A stretch of DNA of 64,000 bases from Streptomyces colonosanans (GTDB lineage: Bacteria > Actinomycetota > Actinomycetes > Streptomycetales > Streptomycetaceae). The position numbers and the translations under genes were made by a program. Below, piece after piece: positions 19,067-28,654 of the stretch. Location: contig NZ_MLYP01000010.1 of the NCBI RefSeq assembly GCF_001866645.1, forward strand, positions 1-64,000. The letters run 5' to 3'. Positions within the stretch are counted from its first letter, which is position 1; the number at the start of each line of letters is the position of its first letter. The notes beneath the pieces are model-generated. The model was not told the DNA's origin. It worked only from the letters and a program-made list of their open reading frames with translations, and made no database searches.

Positions 19067-21583
19067 CTACAGCTTCTCCACCGGCGCGTACCGCAGCAGC
19101 AGCCGCTTCGGCTTGGTGTCCCCGAAGTCGATCGTCGCCTCCGTGTTGGATCCTGTGCCCTTCACACCGACGACCGTGCCCAGGCCGAACTGATCGTGCG
19201 TGACGCGGTCACCGACCGCCAAGGAGACCACCGGCTTCTCCGTCGCACCACTCCTGCGCGTGGCGAAACCGGACGCGCCCGCGGCCGAGGACCGCGACCG
19301 GGACGACGACAGGGAGGCCGCCACGCCCGAGACCGGCCCAGAGGACACGGGAGCGAAGGAGGCACCCGTCCGCTTCCACTCCAGATGCTGGTCCGGGATC
19401 TCCTCCAGGAAGCGGGAGGGCGGGTTGTACGAGGGCTGGCCCCAGGCGCTGCGCATGGTCGAGCGGGTGAGGTACAGCCGCTCGCGCGCGCGAGTGATGC
19501 CGACGTAGGCCAGGCGCCGTTCCTCCTCCAGCTCCTTGGTCTGGCCGAGCGCACGCATGTGCGGGAAGACACCGTCCTCCATGCCGGTGAGGAAGACCAC
19601 CGGGAACTCCAGGCCCTTGGCGGTGTGGAGGGTCATCAGGGTGATGACGCCGCCGCCCTCCTCCTCGTCGGGGATCTGGTCGGAGTCGGCGACCAGGGCG
19701 ACCTGCTCCAGGAATTCCGCCAGCGTGCCCGCCGGAGTGGCACCCTCTGATGGTGCCGCGCCTTCCCCGCGCTCCTGCTCGAACTCCAGGGCCACAGCGG
19801 CGAGTTCCTGGAGGTTCTCGATACGGGTCTCGTCCTGTGGGTCGGTCGAGGCCTGCAACTCGGCCAGGTAGCCGGTGCGTTCAAGGATCGCCTCCAGGAC
19901 CGTGGCCGGTCCGGCGCCCGACTCCACGATCGTCCGCAGGTCCTCCATCAGCGCGTTGAACCGCTTGACGGCGTTGGTCGAGCGGGCCGCCATCCCGTAC
20001 GCCTCGTCGACCCGCCGCAGCGCCTGCGCGAAGCTGATCTTCTCCCGTTGCGCGAGGGCGTCGATCATCGCTTCGGCGCGCTCGCCGATCCCCCGCTTCG
20101 GCACGTTCAGGATCCGCCGCAGGGGCACGGAGTCCTCCGGGTTCGCCAGCACCCGCAGGTACGCCAGGACGTCCCGGACCTCCTTGCGCTCGTAGAAGCG
20201 GACGCCGCCGACGACCTTGTAGGGCAGGCCGACACGGATGAAGATCTCTTCGAAGACACGGGACTGGGCATTGGTGCGGTAGAAAACGGCGACGTCGCCC
20301 GCCTTTGCCTCGCCCTTGTCGGTGAGACGGTCGATCTCGTCGGCGACGAACTGCGCCTCGTCGTGCTCGGTGTCGGCGACGTAGCCGGTGATCCGCGCGC
20401 CCATGCCCGCGTTGGTCCACAGGTTCTTGGGGCGGCGCGACTCGTTGCGCTCGATGACCGCGTTGGCGGCGCTCAGGATCGTCTGGGTGGAGCGGTAGTT
20501 CTGCTCCAGGAGGATCGTCGTGGCGTCCGGGTAGTCCTCCTCGAACTGGAGGATGTTGCGGATGGTCGCGCCACGGAAGGCGTAGATCGACTGGTCGGCG
20601 TCTCCCACGACGCACAGTTCGGCCGGCCGCGGGACGTGCTCACCGGACGGCGCGCCCTCGGGCCGGTCGCCGTGCGCCGGGCCGACCAGCTCGCTTACCA
20701 GGGCGTACTGGGCGTGGTTGGTGTCCTGGTACTCGTCGACCAGCACATGGCGGAAGCGGCGGCGGTAGTGCTCGGCGACGTCCGGGAAGGCGCGCAGCAG
20801 GTTGACCGTCGTCATGATCAGGTCGTCGAAGTCGAGGGCGTTCGCCTCGCGGAGGCGGGACTGGTAGAGCGCGTACGCCTGGGCGAGGGTCTTCTCGAAG
20901 CCGTCGACGGCCTGGGCCGCGAAGTCCTCCTCGTCGATCAGCTCGTTCTTCAGGTTGGAGATCTTGGCGCTGAAGGACTTGGGCGGGAACCGCTTGGGGT
21001 CCAGGTCCAGATCGCGGCAGACGAGCGCCATCAGACGCTTGCTGTCGGCCGCGTCGTAGATCGAGAACGAGGACGTGAAGCCGAGCTTCTTCGACTCGCG
21101 CCGCAGGATGCGCACGCACGCGCTGTGGAAGGTCATCACCCACATCGCGTTCGCGCGCGGGCCGACGAGCTGCTCGACGCGCTCCTTCATCTCACCCGCG
21201 GCCTTGTTGGTGAAGGTGATCGCGAGGATCTCGCCGGGGTGCGCGCCCCGCTCGGCCAGCAGATGGGCGATGCGGTGCGTGAGCACGCGGGTCTTACCAG
21301 AGCCCGCACCGGCCACGATGAGCAGGGGGGAGCCGGCGTGCACCACGGCCGCGCGCTGGTTCTCGTTCAGCCCCTCCAGCAGCGCCGCCGGGTCGATGGC
21401 CGGGCGGGGCGCGCCGTCGCGGTAGTACAGGTCCCGGTCCGGCGGGAGGTCGAACTTCCCGCCGAACAGATCGTCCGGGACCGGCTCCGGAGCGTGGTCG
21501 TCCTCGGGCGGCGGGGGCTCCTCCTCATGGGCCGAGGTGGCCTTGAGGTCCGCCAGGAAGCTGTCGTCAAAGAGGCTGCTCAT
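19067..21583 (-). CDS. pcrA: ATP-dependent DNA helicase PcrA (UvrD/Rep family)
   Basis: Encodes 838 residues, the actinobacterial PcrA/UvrD1 size. Helicase motifs are intact: motif I AGAGSGKTRVLTHRIA, motif II LVDEYQDTNHAQY, motif III GDADQSIYAFRGA, motif IV QNYRSTQTIL, and MTLHTAKGLEFPVVFL. The last ~55 residues (VGDRVTHDQFGLGTVVGV) form the Tudor-like domain that in PcrA binds RNA polymerase. It acts in nucleotide excision repair and conflict resolution, moving 3' to 5'. Residues 1-60 are acidic and disordered. Start ATG 21583. Confidence 0.97.
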   Translation of the reverse strand: MSSLFDDSFLADLKATSAHEEEPPPPEDDHAPEPVPDDLFGGKFDLPPDRDLYYRDGAPRPAIDPAALLEGLNENQRAAVVHAGSPLLIVAGAGSGKTRVLTHRIAHLLAERGAHPGEILAITFTNKAAGEMKERVEQLVGPRANAMWVMTFHSACVRILRRESKKLGFTSSFSIYDAADSKRLMALVCRDLDLDPKRFPPKSFSAKISNLKNELIDEEDFAAQAVDGFEKTLAQAYALYQSRLREANALDFDDLIMTTVNLLRAFPDVAEHYRRRFRHVLVDEYQDTNHAQYALVSELVGPAHGDRPEGAPSGEHVPRPAELCVVGDADQSIYAFRGATIRNILQFEEDYPDATTILLEQNYRSTQTILSAANAVIERNESRRPKNLWTNAGMGARITGYVADTEHDEAQFVADEIDRLTDKGEAKAGDVAVFYRTNAQSRVFEEIFIRVGLPYKVVGGVRFYERKEVRDVLAYLRVLANPEDSVPLRRILNVPKRGIGERAEAMIDALAQREKISFAQALRRVDEAYGMAARSTNAVKRFNALMEDLRTIVESGAGPATVLEAILERTGYLAELQASTDPQDETRIENLQELAAVALEFEQERGEGAAPSEGATPAGTLAEFLEQVALVADSDQIPDEEEGGGVITLMTLHTAKGLEFPVVFLTGMEDGVFPHMRALGQTKELEEERRLAYVGITRARERLYLTRSTMRSAWGQPSYNPPSRFLEEIPDQHLEWKRTGASFAPVSSGPVSGVAASLSSSRSRSSAAGASGFATRRSGATEKPVVSLAVGDRVTHDQFGLGTVVGVKGTGSNTEATIDFGDTKPKRLLLRYAPVEKL

Positions 21584-21932
21584 CGCTCTCCGAGTCTAGG
21601 CCGCCCCGCCGACAACCGGCTGCCACCCGGAAAACTCCGCCCCCGCAATCGGATCCCGGGCTCGGTGATCTTGCGAAGGCGATCATTGAGTACCGTTTCA
21701 CCTTCCGGTATCGCACGGTCACGTTCGGCAGACGGCGATACGGAGGTGCGGACCGTCCCGTGCGCCTCGGCCGGGATCCGTCGGCCGCCATCCCGAAACA
21801 GGGCAGGTGAGGTCTGCGCGGACAGCTTCGGAGGAATGAAGCAAGCCTCCATGGATCCCCCCACATTGGCCCAAGGTGGCAATGCCCATGACTCAGATCA
21901 CGAAAATGTATCGGGCATATCGCACATCAACC

Positions 21933-21962
21933 TTCACACGGGCCACACGAGTTGGCTAGCGT
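21933..21962 (+). promoter_or_regulatory. Candidate promoter for the riboswitch-controlled NlpC/P60 gene
   Basis: TTCACA (21933-21938) and TAGCGT (21957-21962) with an 18-bp spacer resemble a vegetative sigma-HrdB promoter. Transcription would begin near 21969, just before the conserved riboswitch sequence. Confidence 0.45.
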
Positions 21963-21969
21963 GCCGGGC

Positions 21970-22175
21970 AGGCCGCAGGACCCCCACCGGCGAACCTCGC
22001 CGGGCCGCGCGGCCTCCGCCGAGTCCGGTGCGCCCCCCGGCAACCGGAGCCGGGGACCCACACCGACCTTGGGGTGAATCGGCCAACCGCCTTGCGCGGC
22101 ACGGCCGTAGGGCACACCTTCCGGAACCCCCGCCCGAACCCGACAGCTAACCCGGTAGGCGGAGCACGGAAGGAG
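21970..22175 (+). promoter_or_regulatory. c-di-AMP riboswitch (ydaO/yuaA class)
   Basis: The leader of the NlpC/P60 gene holds the conserved blocks of the ydaO riboswitch as I know them from Streptomyces rpfA: GGGGACCCAC (22053-22062), TTGGGGTGAATCGG (22069-22082), GTAGGG (22107-22112) and CGAACCCGACAGCTAACC (22135-22152), followed by GGTAGGCG. The gene's ribosome-binding site GGAAGGAG lies directly after it. In actinobacteria this riboswitch lowers expression of resuscitation factors and cell-wall hydrolases when c-di-AMP is high. The outer boundaries are approximate. Confidence 0.88.
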
Positions 22176-22184
22176 TCGCCTCCC

Positions 22185-23417
22185 ATGGCGCCGCACCGCA
22201 AGCCGCGTCCCTCTGCCATCGCAGGCATACGTACCCCCACCCTGGCGACGGCCGCCCTCGCCTCCGTGGCCCTGCTCTCCCAGACTGCCAACGCCGCACC
22301 CTCCCCCGACCGCAGGCCGAGCCTGGAGGAGGTGCAGAAGCAGGTCGACGACCTCTACCACCAGGCCGAGACGGCCACCGAGAAGTACAACGCAGCCAAG
22401 GAGAAGACGGCCGAGCAGCGCAAGCACACCGACACGCTCCTCGACGACGTCGCCCACCGCACACAGAAGCTCAACGAGGCGCGCGACCAGCTGGGGTCGT
22501 TCGCCGCGGCGCAGTACCGCACCGGGACCGCAGCTCCCGACACCGCCACGTTCCTGCTGGCCAACTCGCCCCAGGACTACTTCGACCAGACCCAGCTGAT
22601 GAGCCGGCTGACCGGCCGCCAGAAGAAGGCGGTCGACAACTACGTCACCGAGCAGGCCGCGACGATGGAGAAGCGGCGGGAGGCCACCACGAGCCTGCAG
22701 ACGCTCACCACGGCGCAGGGCACACTCAAGTCGACCAAGGCGGACGTCCAGAAGAAGCTCTCCACCGCGCGGGAGCTGCTGTCCAAGCTGACCGCGGAGG
22801 AGAAGCAGCGACTCGCCGCGATCGAGAAGAAGAAGCAGGAAGAGGCCCAGCGCAAGGCGGAGGAACTGGCTCGACAGCAGGCGGCCCAAAGGGAGGCGGC
22901 CCAGAAGGAGGCGGCGCAGAAGGAGGCCGCTCAGAAGGAAGCGGCCCAGAAGGAGGCGGCTTCATCCGCGACGTCCGGCTCTTCGGACTCCTCCTCCGCG
23001 GGCTCCGGCTCCACGAGTTCCGGCTCCACGAGTTCCGGGTCCACGAGCTCCTCCTACGCGACGAAAGCCGAGAAGGCCCTCGCGTTCGCCCGCGCACAGG
23101 TCGGGAAGCCGTACGTGTGGGGTGCGAGCGGGCCCGACTCGTACGACTGCTCGGGCCTGACCCAGGCCTCTTGGAAGGCCGCCGGGGTGAAGCTCGACCG
23201 CACGACATGGGCGCAGGTGAAGGAAGGTACGACGGTCTCGCTGGCCAACGCCCAGCCGGGTGACCTGATCTTCTTCTACGACGACATCAGCCACGTCGGC
23301 CTCTACATCGGCGACGGCATGATGATCCACGCCCCGAAGCCGGGGGCGTACGTCCGGGAGGAGTCGGTCTACTACGCCGGCGCGTCGATCATCCACAGCG
23401 TGGTGCGGCCGGCCTGA
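22185..23417 (+). CDS. Secreted NlpC/P60 peptidoglycan endopeptidase
   Basis: Encodes 410 residues. A signal peptide is clear (AALASVALLSQTANA then APSPD). Residues ~45-260 form a long coiled coil resembling the RipA/PcsB regulatory region. A linker of five AAQKEA-type repeats and a Ser/Gly-rich stretch leads to the NlpC/P60 domain with catalytic Cys322 (YDCSGLTQ), His370 (SHVGLYIG) and His382 (IHAP). These enzymes cleave D-Glu-mDAP bonds in peptidoglycan during growth and germination. GGAAGGAG lies 9 bases before ATG 22185. The c-di-AMP riboswitch upstream implies second-messenger control. Confidence 0.94.
   Translation: MAPHRKPRPSAIAGIRTPTLATAALASVALLSQTANAAPSPDRRPSLEEVQKQVDDLYHQAETATEKYNAAKEKTAEQRKHTDTLLDDVAHRTQKLNEARDQLGSFAAAQYRTGTAAPDTATFLLANSPQDYFDQTQLMSRLTGRQKKAVDNYVTEQAATMEKRREATTSLQTLTTAQGTLKSTKADVQKKLSTARELLSKLTAEEKQRLAAIEKKKQEEAQRKAEELARQQAAQREAAQKEAAQKEAAQKEAAQKEAASSATSGSSDSSSAGSGSTSSGSTSSGSTSSSYATKAEKALAFARAQVGKPYVWGASGPDSYDCSGLTQASWKAAGVKLDRTTWAQVKEGTTVSLANAQPGDLIFFYDDISHVGLYIGDGMMIHAPKPGAYVREESVYYAGASIIHSVVRPA
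22881..22955 (+). repeat. Five 15-bp tandem repeats in the NlpC/P60 linker
   Basis: Unit GCGGCCCAGAAGGAG, five near-identical copies, coding for the Ala-Ala-Gln-Lys-Glu linker. A second array of three 15-bp units (GGCTCCACGAGTTCC) follows at 23007-23051 and codes for the Ser/Gly linker. Copy number probably varies among strains. Confidence 0.85.
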
Positions 23418-23565
23418 GCCCGTGAGGCCGTAGGCGCGCGGACGTTCCCTGGCGGTACGCGCGCGTGGGCGTTTCCCGTGCGGCACGCGTGCGTGGGACT
23501 GGTTTCGGCCGCGACGCGCGCGTGCCCCGTACGCATCCCGGGCACGCGTCCCTAGCATCGGGCAC

Positions 23566-24540
23566 ATGTCTGGGACCTCAGCGCTCCGCGCCTGGTGGGC
23601 GCAGCGTCCGCCCGCCGCCGGGGCCGCCGTGATGGCGACCGGCATCGTGTCGGTCGGGCTGCACCTGGCCGGGTTCGAGGTCCTCTCCCGCATCGCCCTG
23701 GCTCTGACCGGCGCCGCCTGGCTGGGGCTCGCGGCCGACTTCGTCCTGCAGCTGCTGCGGGAGCGCGAGCGGTGGCCGGCCAAGGCGCGCTCCTCGGCCG
23801 CGTTCACCGCGGTCGCGGCGACGTGCGTGCTGGGCACGCGGGTGTCCCTGCTGGACCGGCAGTGGCTCGCCGAGGTGCTTCTCGCACTGGCCGTCGCACT
23901 CTGGCTGGTGCTGGTCCTCCCGGTCGTACGGCACTGGGGGCACCGTATGCCCGGGTCGGTGTTCCTCGGGTGCGTGGCGACGGAAGGGGTCGCGGTGCTC
24001 GGGGCGGTGCTCGGAGCGGCCTTGGGGGTGGCGTGGCTCGCGCACCTGGCACTGGTGTTCTTCTGGCTCGGGCTGGTGTTCTACCTGGCCGCACTGCGGC
24101 GCTTCGACCCGCGGCAGGTGGCGACCGGCGCCGGCGACCACTGGATCCTGAGCGGTGCGCTCGCCATCTCCGTGGTGGCCGGGTCCACGCTCATCGCCGC
24201 CGCGCACAGCGGCCCCTACCTCTGGAACAACGACGCCAGCGGCGTCCTGCGGACCGTCACCCTCGCCCTGCTCGTCCTCGCGTCCGCCTGCTACTGCGTG
24301 CTGGCGGCGGCCGAGCTGCGATGGCCACGGCTCCGCTACGACGTCCGGCGCTGGGCGACCGTCTTCCCACTGGGGATGACGGCGGTGGCGGCCCTGTCCG
24401 TCGCCACCGACATCGGCGTGCCGTGGCTGCACGGCCTCGGCCAGGTGCTGCTGTGGATCGCGGTGGCCGCCTGGTGCGCGGTCCTCGCGGGGGCGGCCCG
24501 GTCCGCCCGGGAAGGCATCAGGTCCACAGGACCGCGATGA
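23566..24540 (+). CDS. TDT/SLAC1-type transporter (tellurite resistance/C4-dicarboxylate family)
   Basis: Encodes 324 residues with about ten hydrophobic helices, starting MSGTSALRAWWAQRPPAAGA. Composition and the early AAVMATGIVSVGLHL segment match the TehA/Mae1/SLAC1 family of anion channels and dicarboxylate or sulfite exporters; the substrate cannot be told. There is no Shine-Dalgarno sequence, but TAGCAT lies 7 bases before ATG 23566, consistent with a leaderless mRNA. The 3' end overlaps the convergent next gene by 23 bases. Confidence 0.85.
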   Translation: MSGTSALRAWWAQRPPAAGAAVMATGIVSVGLHLAGFEVLSRIALALTGAAWLGLAADFVLQLLRERERWPAKARSSAAFTAVAATCVLGTRVSLLDRQWLAEVLLALAVALWLVLVLPVVRHWGHRMPGSVFLGCVATEGVAVLGAVLGAALGVAWLAHLALVFFWLGLVFYLAALRRFDPRQVATGAGDHWILSGALAISVVAGSTLIAAAHSGPYLWNNDASGVLRTVTLALLVLASACYCVLAAAELRWPRLRYDVRRWATVFPLGMTAVAALSVATDIGVPWLHGLGQVLLWIAVAAWCAVLAGAARSAREGIRSTGPR

Positions 24541-24871
24541 AGATGTTGGCGGCGGTCAGCGCGCCCACGAGTCCGAAGAGCGGCTTCTCGACCGTCTCCT
24601 CGTCACGCTTCACATAGACCAGGCCGAGGATCGCGATCAAAATCGCCAGCTTGATGCCGATCTTGATGTTGTTGAGCGGATAGTCCTGCGCCTGGTTGAG
24701 GCCGACCAGGGCGACGCCCGTGACCAGCATGGTCAGCGCGCCGTGCAGCATTCCGGGCACGAAACGGGCCGTGCCCTGGCCCATCGCCTTCATCTGGGTG
24801 AGGAAGCCGCCGAGGAGCGCGGCGATGCCGACGATGTGCAGGCCGACGAAGAGATGGATGAGTACGTCCAT
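24518..24871 (-). CDS. Small integral membrane protein (117 aa, four helices)
   Basis: Encodes 117 residues, almost all membrane: four helices beginning MDVLIHLFVGLHIVGIAALL. A conserved His/Gly pattern (LHIVGIAALLGGF) is visible in helix one. It reads as a conserved actinobacterial protein of unknown function, and I cannot name the family. A -10-like TAGGCT lies 8 bases ahead of ATG 24871, consistent with leaderless transcription. The stop codon lies inside the 3' end of the convergent transporter gene. Confidence 0.8.
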   Translation of the reverse strand: MDVLIHLFVGLHIVGIAALLGGFLTQMKAMGQGTARFVPGMLHGALTMLVTGVALVGLNQAQDYPLNNIKIGIKLAILIAILGLVYVKRDEETVEKPLFGLVGALTAANIFIAVLWT

Positions 24872-25298
24872 AAGGTCGGAGCCTAGTCAGGGTCACAGGT
24901 TCCCCTTGACACCGGCCCTCCCCATGTGACGGCGCTCGCACCGACTATGCGACCCCGCATATGTGCGCCGCATAGCACTCCGTCACCGTCGCGTCCCCCA
25001 AAACCGCCGCATCGGTCAGCACACAGCGCGAAGTCGGCGCCCTCGGGCGGGAACCGCGATCACATACGGTCACCGGCAGTCCGGTCATGCCACTTCCGTA
25101 CATCGCCTCTCCGAGCCGCCACAGCGAGGCTTAGCGTCCTCCACCAGGTGACCGGCTCCCCACAGCCGCCCGGGCCAGGGGCGGCCGCCGGACACCACCG
25201 CCGAGAAGGTCCGGCGGCGGCCCGTTCCCCCTGTGCGGGCCGTCGCCGGACGCGTCCCCTGTGGGCCCGGCGGTCGTACGAAAGGACATGACGGCCAG
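24872..25298. other. Divergent intergenic region upstream of the second NlpC/P60 gene
   Basis: About 427 bp without a credible gene. It holds promoters for the 117-aa gene and the NlpC/P60 gene. A 7-bp inverted repeat CTATGCG/CGCATAG (24945-24951 and 24969-24975) surrounds a GCATATGTGC core and may bind a regulator. Unlike the paralogue at 22185, I see no c-di-AMP riboswitch elements. Confidence 0.4.
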
Positions 25299-26360
25299 GT
25301 GGCAGCGCACCGCAAGCCCAGACAGCGTTCGTTCGGCGGCGGCGCGGCCCGGACCGCCGCCACGATCGCCCTCGCGGGAGCGGCGTCCGCGACCGGTTTC
25401 GACGCGACGGCGCACGCCGAGCCGAAGCCGTCGCCGCAACAGGTCAAGGCCAAGGTCGACAGCTTGTACCAGGAGGCGGAGGTCGCGACCCAGAAGTACG
25501 ACGGGACGAAGGAGAAGGCGGACCGGGCGAGGGACCGGCTGAACGCGTTGCGGGACGAGGCGGCGCGCAGGACGGACCGGCTCGACTCGGCGCGGGAGGC
25601 ACTGGGTACCGCCGCGGCGGCGCAGTACCGCACCGCGGGCATCGACCCCTCGGTGCAGCTCCTGCTCTCCTCGGATCCCCGGCGGTACCTCGATGACGCC
25701 GCCTTCGCCGAGCGGGTCGACAGCCGGCAGGCGGCGGCCGTGGCGGGTGTACGCAAGCAACTGCGGGAGATCGAGCAGCTGCGCGGGGCGGCGCGTGTGC
25801 AGGTGGCGTCCCTGACGTCACGGCAGGCGGAACTGCGCCGGCAGAAGCGGACGATCGACGCGAAGCTGAGCGAGGCCCGGCGGCTGCTGTCCCCGCTGAC
25901 CGAGGAACAGCGGGCACAGATCACGGAGGCCGGGGGCGCCGGACGGGCATCGCAGTCGACGCCACGGGACCTGGGGTCGGTGACGGCCGTGGCGACGGCG
26001 GAGGCGCCCAACGCGCGGGCGGCGGCAGCGGTGGCGTACGCCTACGGCAAGCTGGGCAGCCCCTATATCTGGGGCGCCACCGGACCCACCGCCTTCGACT
26101 GCTCGGGCCTGGTGCTGGCCGCCTACCGCTCGGCGGGCATCTCCCTGCCACGGACGACGTACGCCCAGATCGGCGCGGGCCACCGTATCTCGCGTTCCGA
26201 ACTCCGCCCCGGTGACCTGGTGTTCTTCTACTCCGGCGTCAGCCATGTGGGGCTCTATGTGGGCAACGGCCAGATGATCCACGCCCCGAACCCGTCGGCG
26301 CCGGTGCGGCTGGCGCCGGTCGACACGATGCCGTTCGCGGGGGCGACGCGGGTGGCGTAG
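25299..26360 (+). CDS. Secreted NlpC/P60 peptidoglycan endopeptidase (second paralogue)
   Basis: Encodes 353 residues from GTG 25299. It starts MAAHRKPRQ, like its paralogue MAPHRKPRP, then a signal-like segment ending in AHAEP. A coiled coil spans about 45-215, and the NlpC/P60 domain has Cys268 (FDCSGLV), His316 (SHVGLYVG) and His328 (IHAP). The long Ala/Gln/Ser linker of the paralogue is missing. AAAGGA lies 12 bases upstream. The two paralogues are probably an old duplication within this 4-kb interval, now under different control. Confidence 0.92.
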   Translation: MAAHRKPRQRSFGGGAARTAATIALAGAASATGFDATAHAEPKPSPQQVKAKVDSLYQEAEVATQKYDGTKEKADRARDRLNALRDEAARRTDRLDSAREALGTAAAAQYRTAGIDPSVQLLLSSDPRRYLDDAAFAERVDSRQAAAVAGVRKQLREIEQLRGAARVQVASLTSRQAELRRQKRTIDAKLSEARRLLSPLTEEQRAQITEAGGAGRASQSTPRDLGSVTAVATAEAPNARAAAAVAYAYGKLGSPYIWGATGPTAFDCSGLVLAAYRSAGISLPRTTYAQIGAGHRISRSELRPGDLVFFYSGVSHVGLYVGNGQMIHAPNPSAPVRLAPVDTMPFAGATRVA

Positions 26361-26630
26361 GGAGTTACGGAGGCACGGCGCGTGCCCGGGCGACCGTCGG
26401 ACGGCCAGGGCGTCTCGGGCCCTAGCCGCTCACCACTTCCCGGGCGGCCCCGTCGCCTGCCGCGTCACGCGCGAAGCCTGGGCAGGGCACGGGCGCTGTT
26501 ACGGAGTCGAGGGCGGCGGCCAGGGTGCCGTTCCGCCCTCCTCACGCCAGGGCACGACCTCGGCTCCCTCTGGGTCGAGGCCCACGCCGCATGACCGTTC
26601 GGCAGCCCTTTCGCACGCGCTACCGGACCG

Positions 26631-27365
26631 TCACACCAGCCGCCGAGCCGTAGCCCACCGCGTCAGTTCGTGGCGGTTCGACAGCTGGAGCTTGCGCAGC
26701 ACCGCCGAGACATGGGACTCGACCGTCTTCACGGAGATGAACAGCTGCTTGGCGATCTCCTTGTACGCGTAGCCGCGGGCGATGAGGCGCAGGACCTCGC
26801 GCTCGCGCTGGGTGAGGCGGTCGAGGTCCTCGTCGACGGGCGGGGCGTCCGTCGACGCGAAGGCGTCGAGGACGAAGCCGGCCAGGCGGGGCGAGAACAC
26901 CGCGTCGCCTTCCTGCACACGGAAGATGGAGTCGACGAGGTCCGAGCCGGTGATCGTCTTGGTGACGTAGCCGCGGGCACCGCCGCGGATCACACCGATC
27001 ACGTCCTCCGCGGCGTCCGACACGGACAGCGCCAAGAACCGGACCGGCTGCTCGGCGTCGGCCGACAACGAGGCGCAGCGTCGGAGCACTTCGACCCCGC
27101 CACCGCCCGGCAGATGAACGTCGAGGAGGACCACCTCGGGCCGCGTCGCCGTGATCACCGAGACCGCCTGGTCGACATCGGCGGCCTCACCGACCACCTC
27201 CACGCCGGTCTCCTCGATCCGGCCGATCTCGGCCCGCACGCCCGTACGGAACATGCGGTGGTCGTCGACGAGCACGACCCGCACGTGCCGGCCGCCCGCA
27301 CCCCCGCCGGCCACTGCGGACTCGTCGGCGCCGGCCTGCCCGGTCGTCCCGTTCGCGTCGCTCAT
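26631..27365 (-). CDS. LuxR-family response regulator
   Basis: Encodes 244 residues. The receiver domain (about 27-155) has phosphoacceptor Asp82 in VVLLDVHLPGG and acidic DD at 34-35. The C-terminal LuxR helix-turn-helix has LTQREREVLRLIARGYAYKE and VKTVESHVSAVLRKL. The first 25 residues are a Gly/Ala-rich extension. Its start overlaps the stop of the kinase gene as ATGA (27362-27365), so the two are one translationally coupled two-component system. Its divergent PspC/toastrack gene is a likely target. Confidence 0.95.
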   Translation of the reverse strand: MSDANGTTGQAGADESAVAGGGAGGRHVRVVLVDDHRMFRTGVRAEIGRIEETGVEVVGEAADVDQAVSVITATRPEVVLLDVHLPGGGGVEVLRRCASLSADAEQPVRFLALSVSDAAEDVIGVIRGGARGYVTKTITGSDLVDSIFRVQEGDAVFSPRLAGFVLDAFASTDAPPVDEDLDRLTQREREVLRLIARGYAYKEIAKQLFISVKTVESHVSAVLRKLQLSNRHELTRWATARRLV

Positions 27366-28654
27366 GTCGTCTTCTCCGCCCTCTCCATCTCCAACTCGAC
27401 CTCCGTGCCCCCGTCCGGAACCGCGCGCAGCCGTGCCGTACCGCCGTTGCGCTCCATGCGGCCGATGATCGATTGTCTGACACCCATGCGGTCGGCGGGT
27501 ATCGAGTCGAGATCGAAGCCAGGACCGCGGTCACGGACGGACACGAAGACCGTCTTGCCCTCGACCTCGGCGTAGACCTGGACGGCGCCGCCCTCGCCAC
27601 CGTACTTGGCGGCGTTCACCATTGCTTCGCGCGCGGCCTGCATCTGTGCACCGATCCGCTCGTCGAGAGGGCAGTCGCCTACGACGACGACCTCGATGGG
27701 GACGCCGTGCTTGTCCTCCACCTCGGCCGCGTTGCGCCGGACCGCCTCCGCGAGGGTGTCGGGCTCCTCGTCCTCGTCCTTGCCGGTGCCCTCCGGCTTG
27801 TAGAGCCAGGCGCGCAGGTCGCGCTCCTGGGCGCGGGCGAGGCGGCGCACCTCGGCCACGTTCTCCGCGTTGCGCTGGATCAGGGTCAGGGTGTGCAGGA
27901 CCGAGTCGTGCACATGGGCGGCGACTTCCGCGCGCTCCTGGGCACGGATGCGCATCAGGCGCTCCTCGGAAAGGTCCTGGGACATGCGGACGAGATACGG
28001 TCCGGCGAGCAGCGCTATGCCGACGAGGACCGCGAGCGCCGCCTGCAGGACCGAGCCGAGGTGGGCCGCGGAGCCCTGCAGCACGAAGATGGCGGAGACG
28101 CCCGCGGTGACCAGCAGCACACCGGCCGCTGCACGCAACAGGGTGAGGGTGCGCCGGCGGCTGCCGACCTCCATCCAGCGGGCCCGCCGTGCGTTGTCCG
28201 CCTGGCGCCAGACCAGGGCGACGCCCGCGGCGACGAGGACGACCGGGATGAGGTAGGCCTTGGTCCCGTTGCCGAGGTTCACGCTGCCCACGAAGGTCAG
28301 CGACACGATGACCATGAGGAGCAGGGCGAGTATCTGACCCCGGTCGGGTTTGCGGGCCACCAGTTTGCGGCGGCCGTCGGGCGAGGTCTCCGTGCTGACC
28401 AGGGACGGGGGGCGCCGGTCGTCGACGCCGCCGACGCCGAGCGGGACGAAGAACCAGAACGCCGCGTACACCAGCGCGCCGAGGCCGTCCGCCATGATCA
28501 GGCCGATGAAGACGAGGCGCACCCAGATCACGGGCAGGCCGAGATGTCCTGCGAGCCCCCGCGCCACGCCACCCAGCAAGCGTCCGTCACTGCTGCGGTA
28601 GAGCTTGCGCGGCGGCCGCGGGTCGGCGTGAGGCAGTGTGGCGGCGTCCGGCAT
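27362..28654 (-). CDS. Sensor histidine kinase with N-terminal PspC domain
   Basis: Encodes 430 residues. Residues ~15-80 are a PspC domain (RKLYRSSDGRLLGGVARGLA) with a hydrophobic helix and FWFFVPLG. Four more membrane helices follow, to about residue 215. The dimerisation helix has ERAEVAAHVHDSVLHTLTLI, in which HVHD is the phospho-acceptor region of HisKA_3 kinases, and the ATPase domain ends with VRDRGPGFDLDSI. PspC domains sense envelope stress in Psp/Lia-like systems. ATG 28654 was chosen over the upstream 28690 because MPDAATLPHADPRPP is the natural beginning and the upstream codons lie in the divergent promoter. Confidence 0.93.
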   Translation of the reverse strand: MPDAATLPHADPRPPRKLYRSSDGRLLGGVARGLAGHLGLPVIWVRLVFIGLIMADGLGALVYAAFWFFVPLGVGGVDDRRPPSLVSTETSPDGRRKLVARKPDRGQILALLLMVIVSLTFVGSVNLGNGTKAYLIPVVLVAAGVALVWRQADNARRARWMEVGSRRRTLTLLRAAAGVLLVTAGVSAIFVLQGSAAHLGSVLQAALAVLVGIALLAGPYLVRMSQDLSEERLMRIRAQERAEVAAHVHDSVLHTLTLIQRNAENVAEVRRLARAQERDLRAWLYKPEGTGKDEDEEPDTLAEAVRRNAAEVEDKHGVPIEVVVVGDCPLDERIGAQMQAAREAMVNAAKYGGEGGAVQVYAEVEGKTVFVSVRDRGPGFDLDSIPADRMGVRQSIIGRMERNGGTARLRAVPDGGTEVELEMERAEKTT

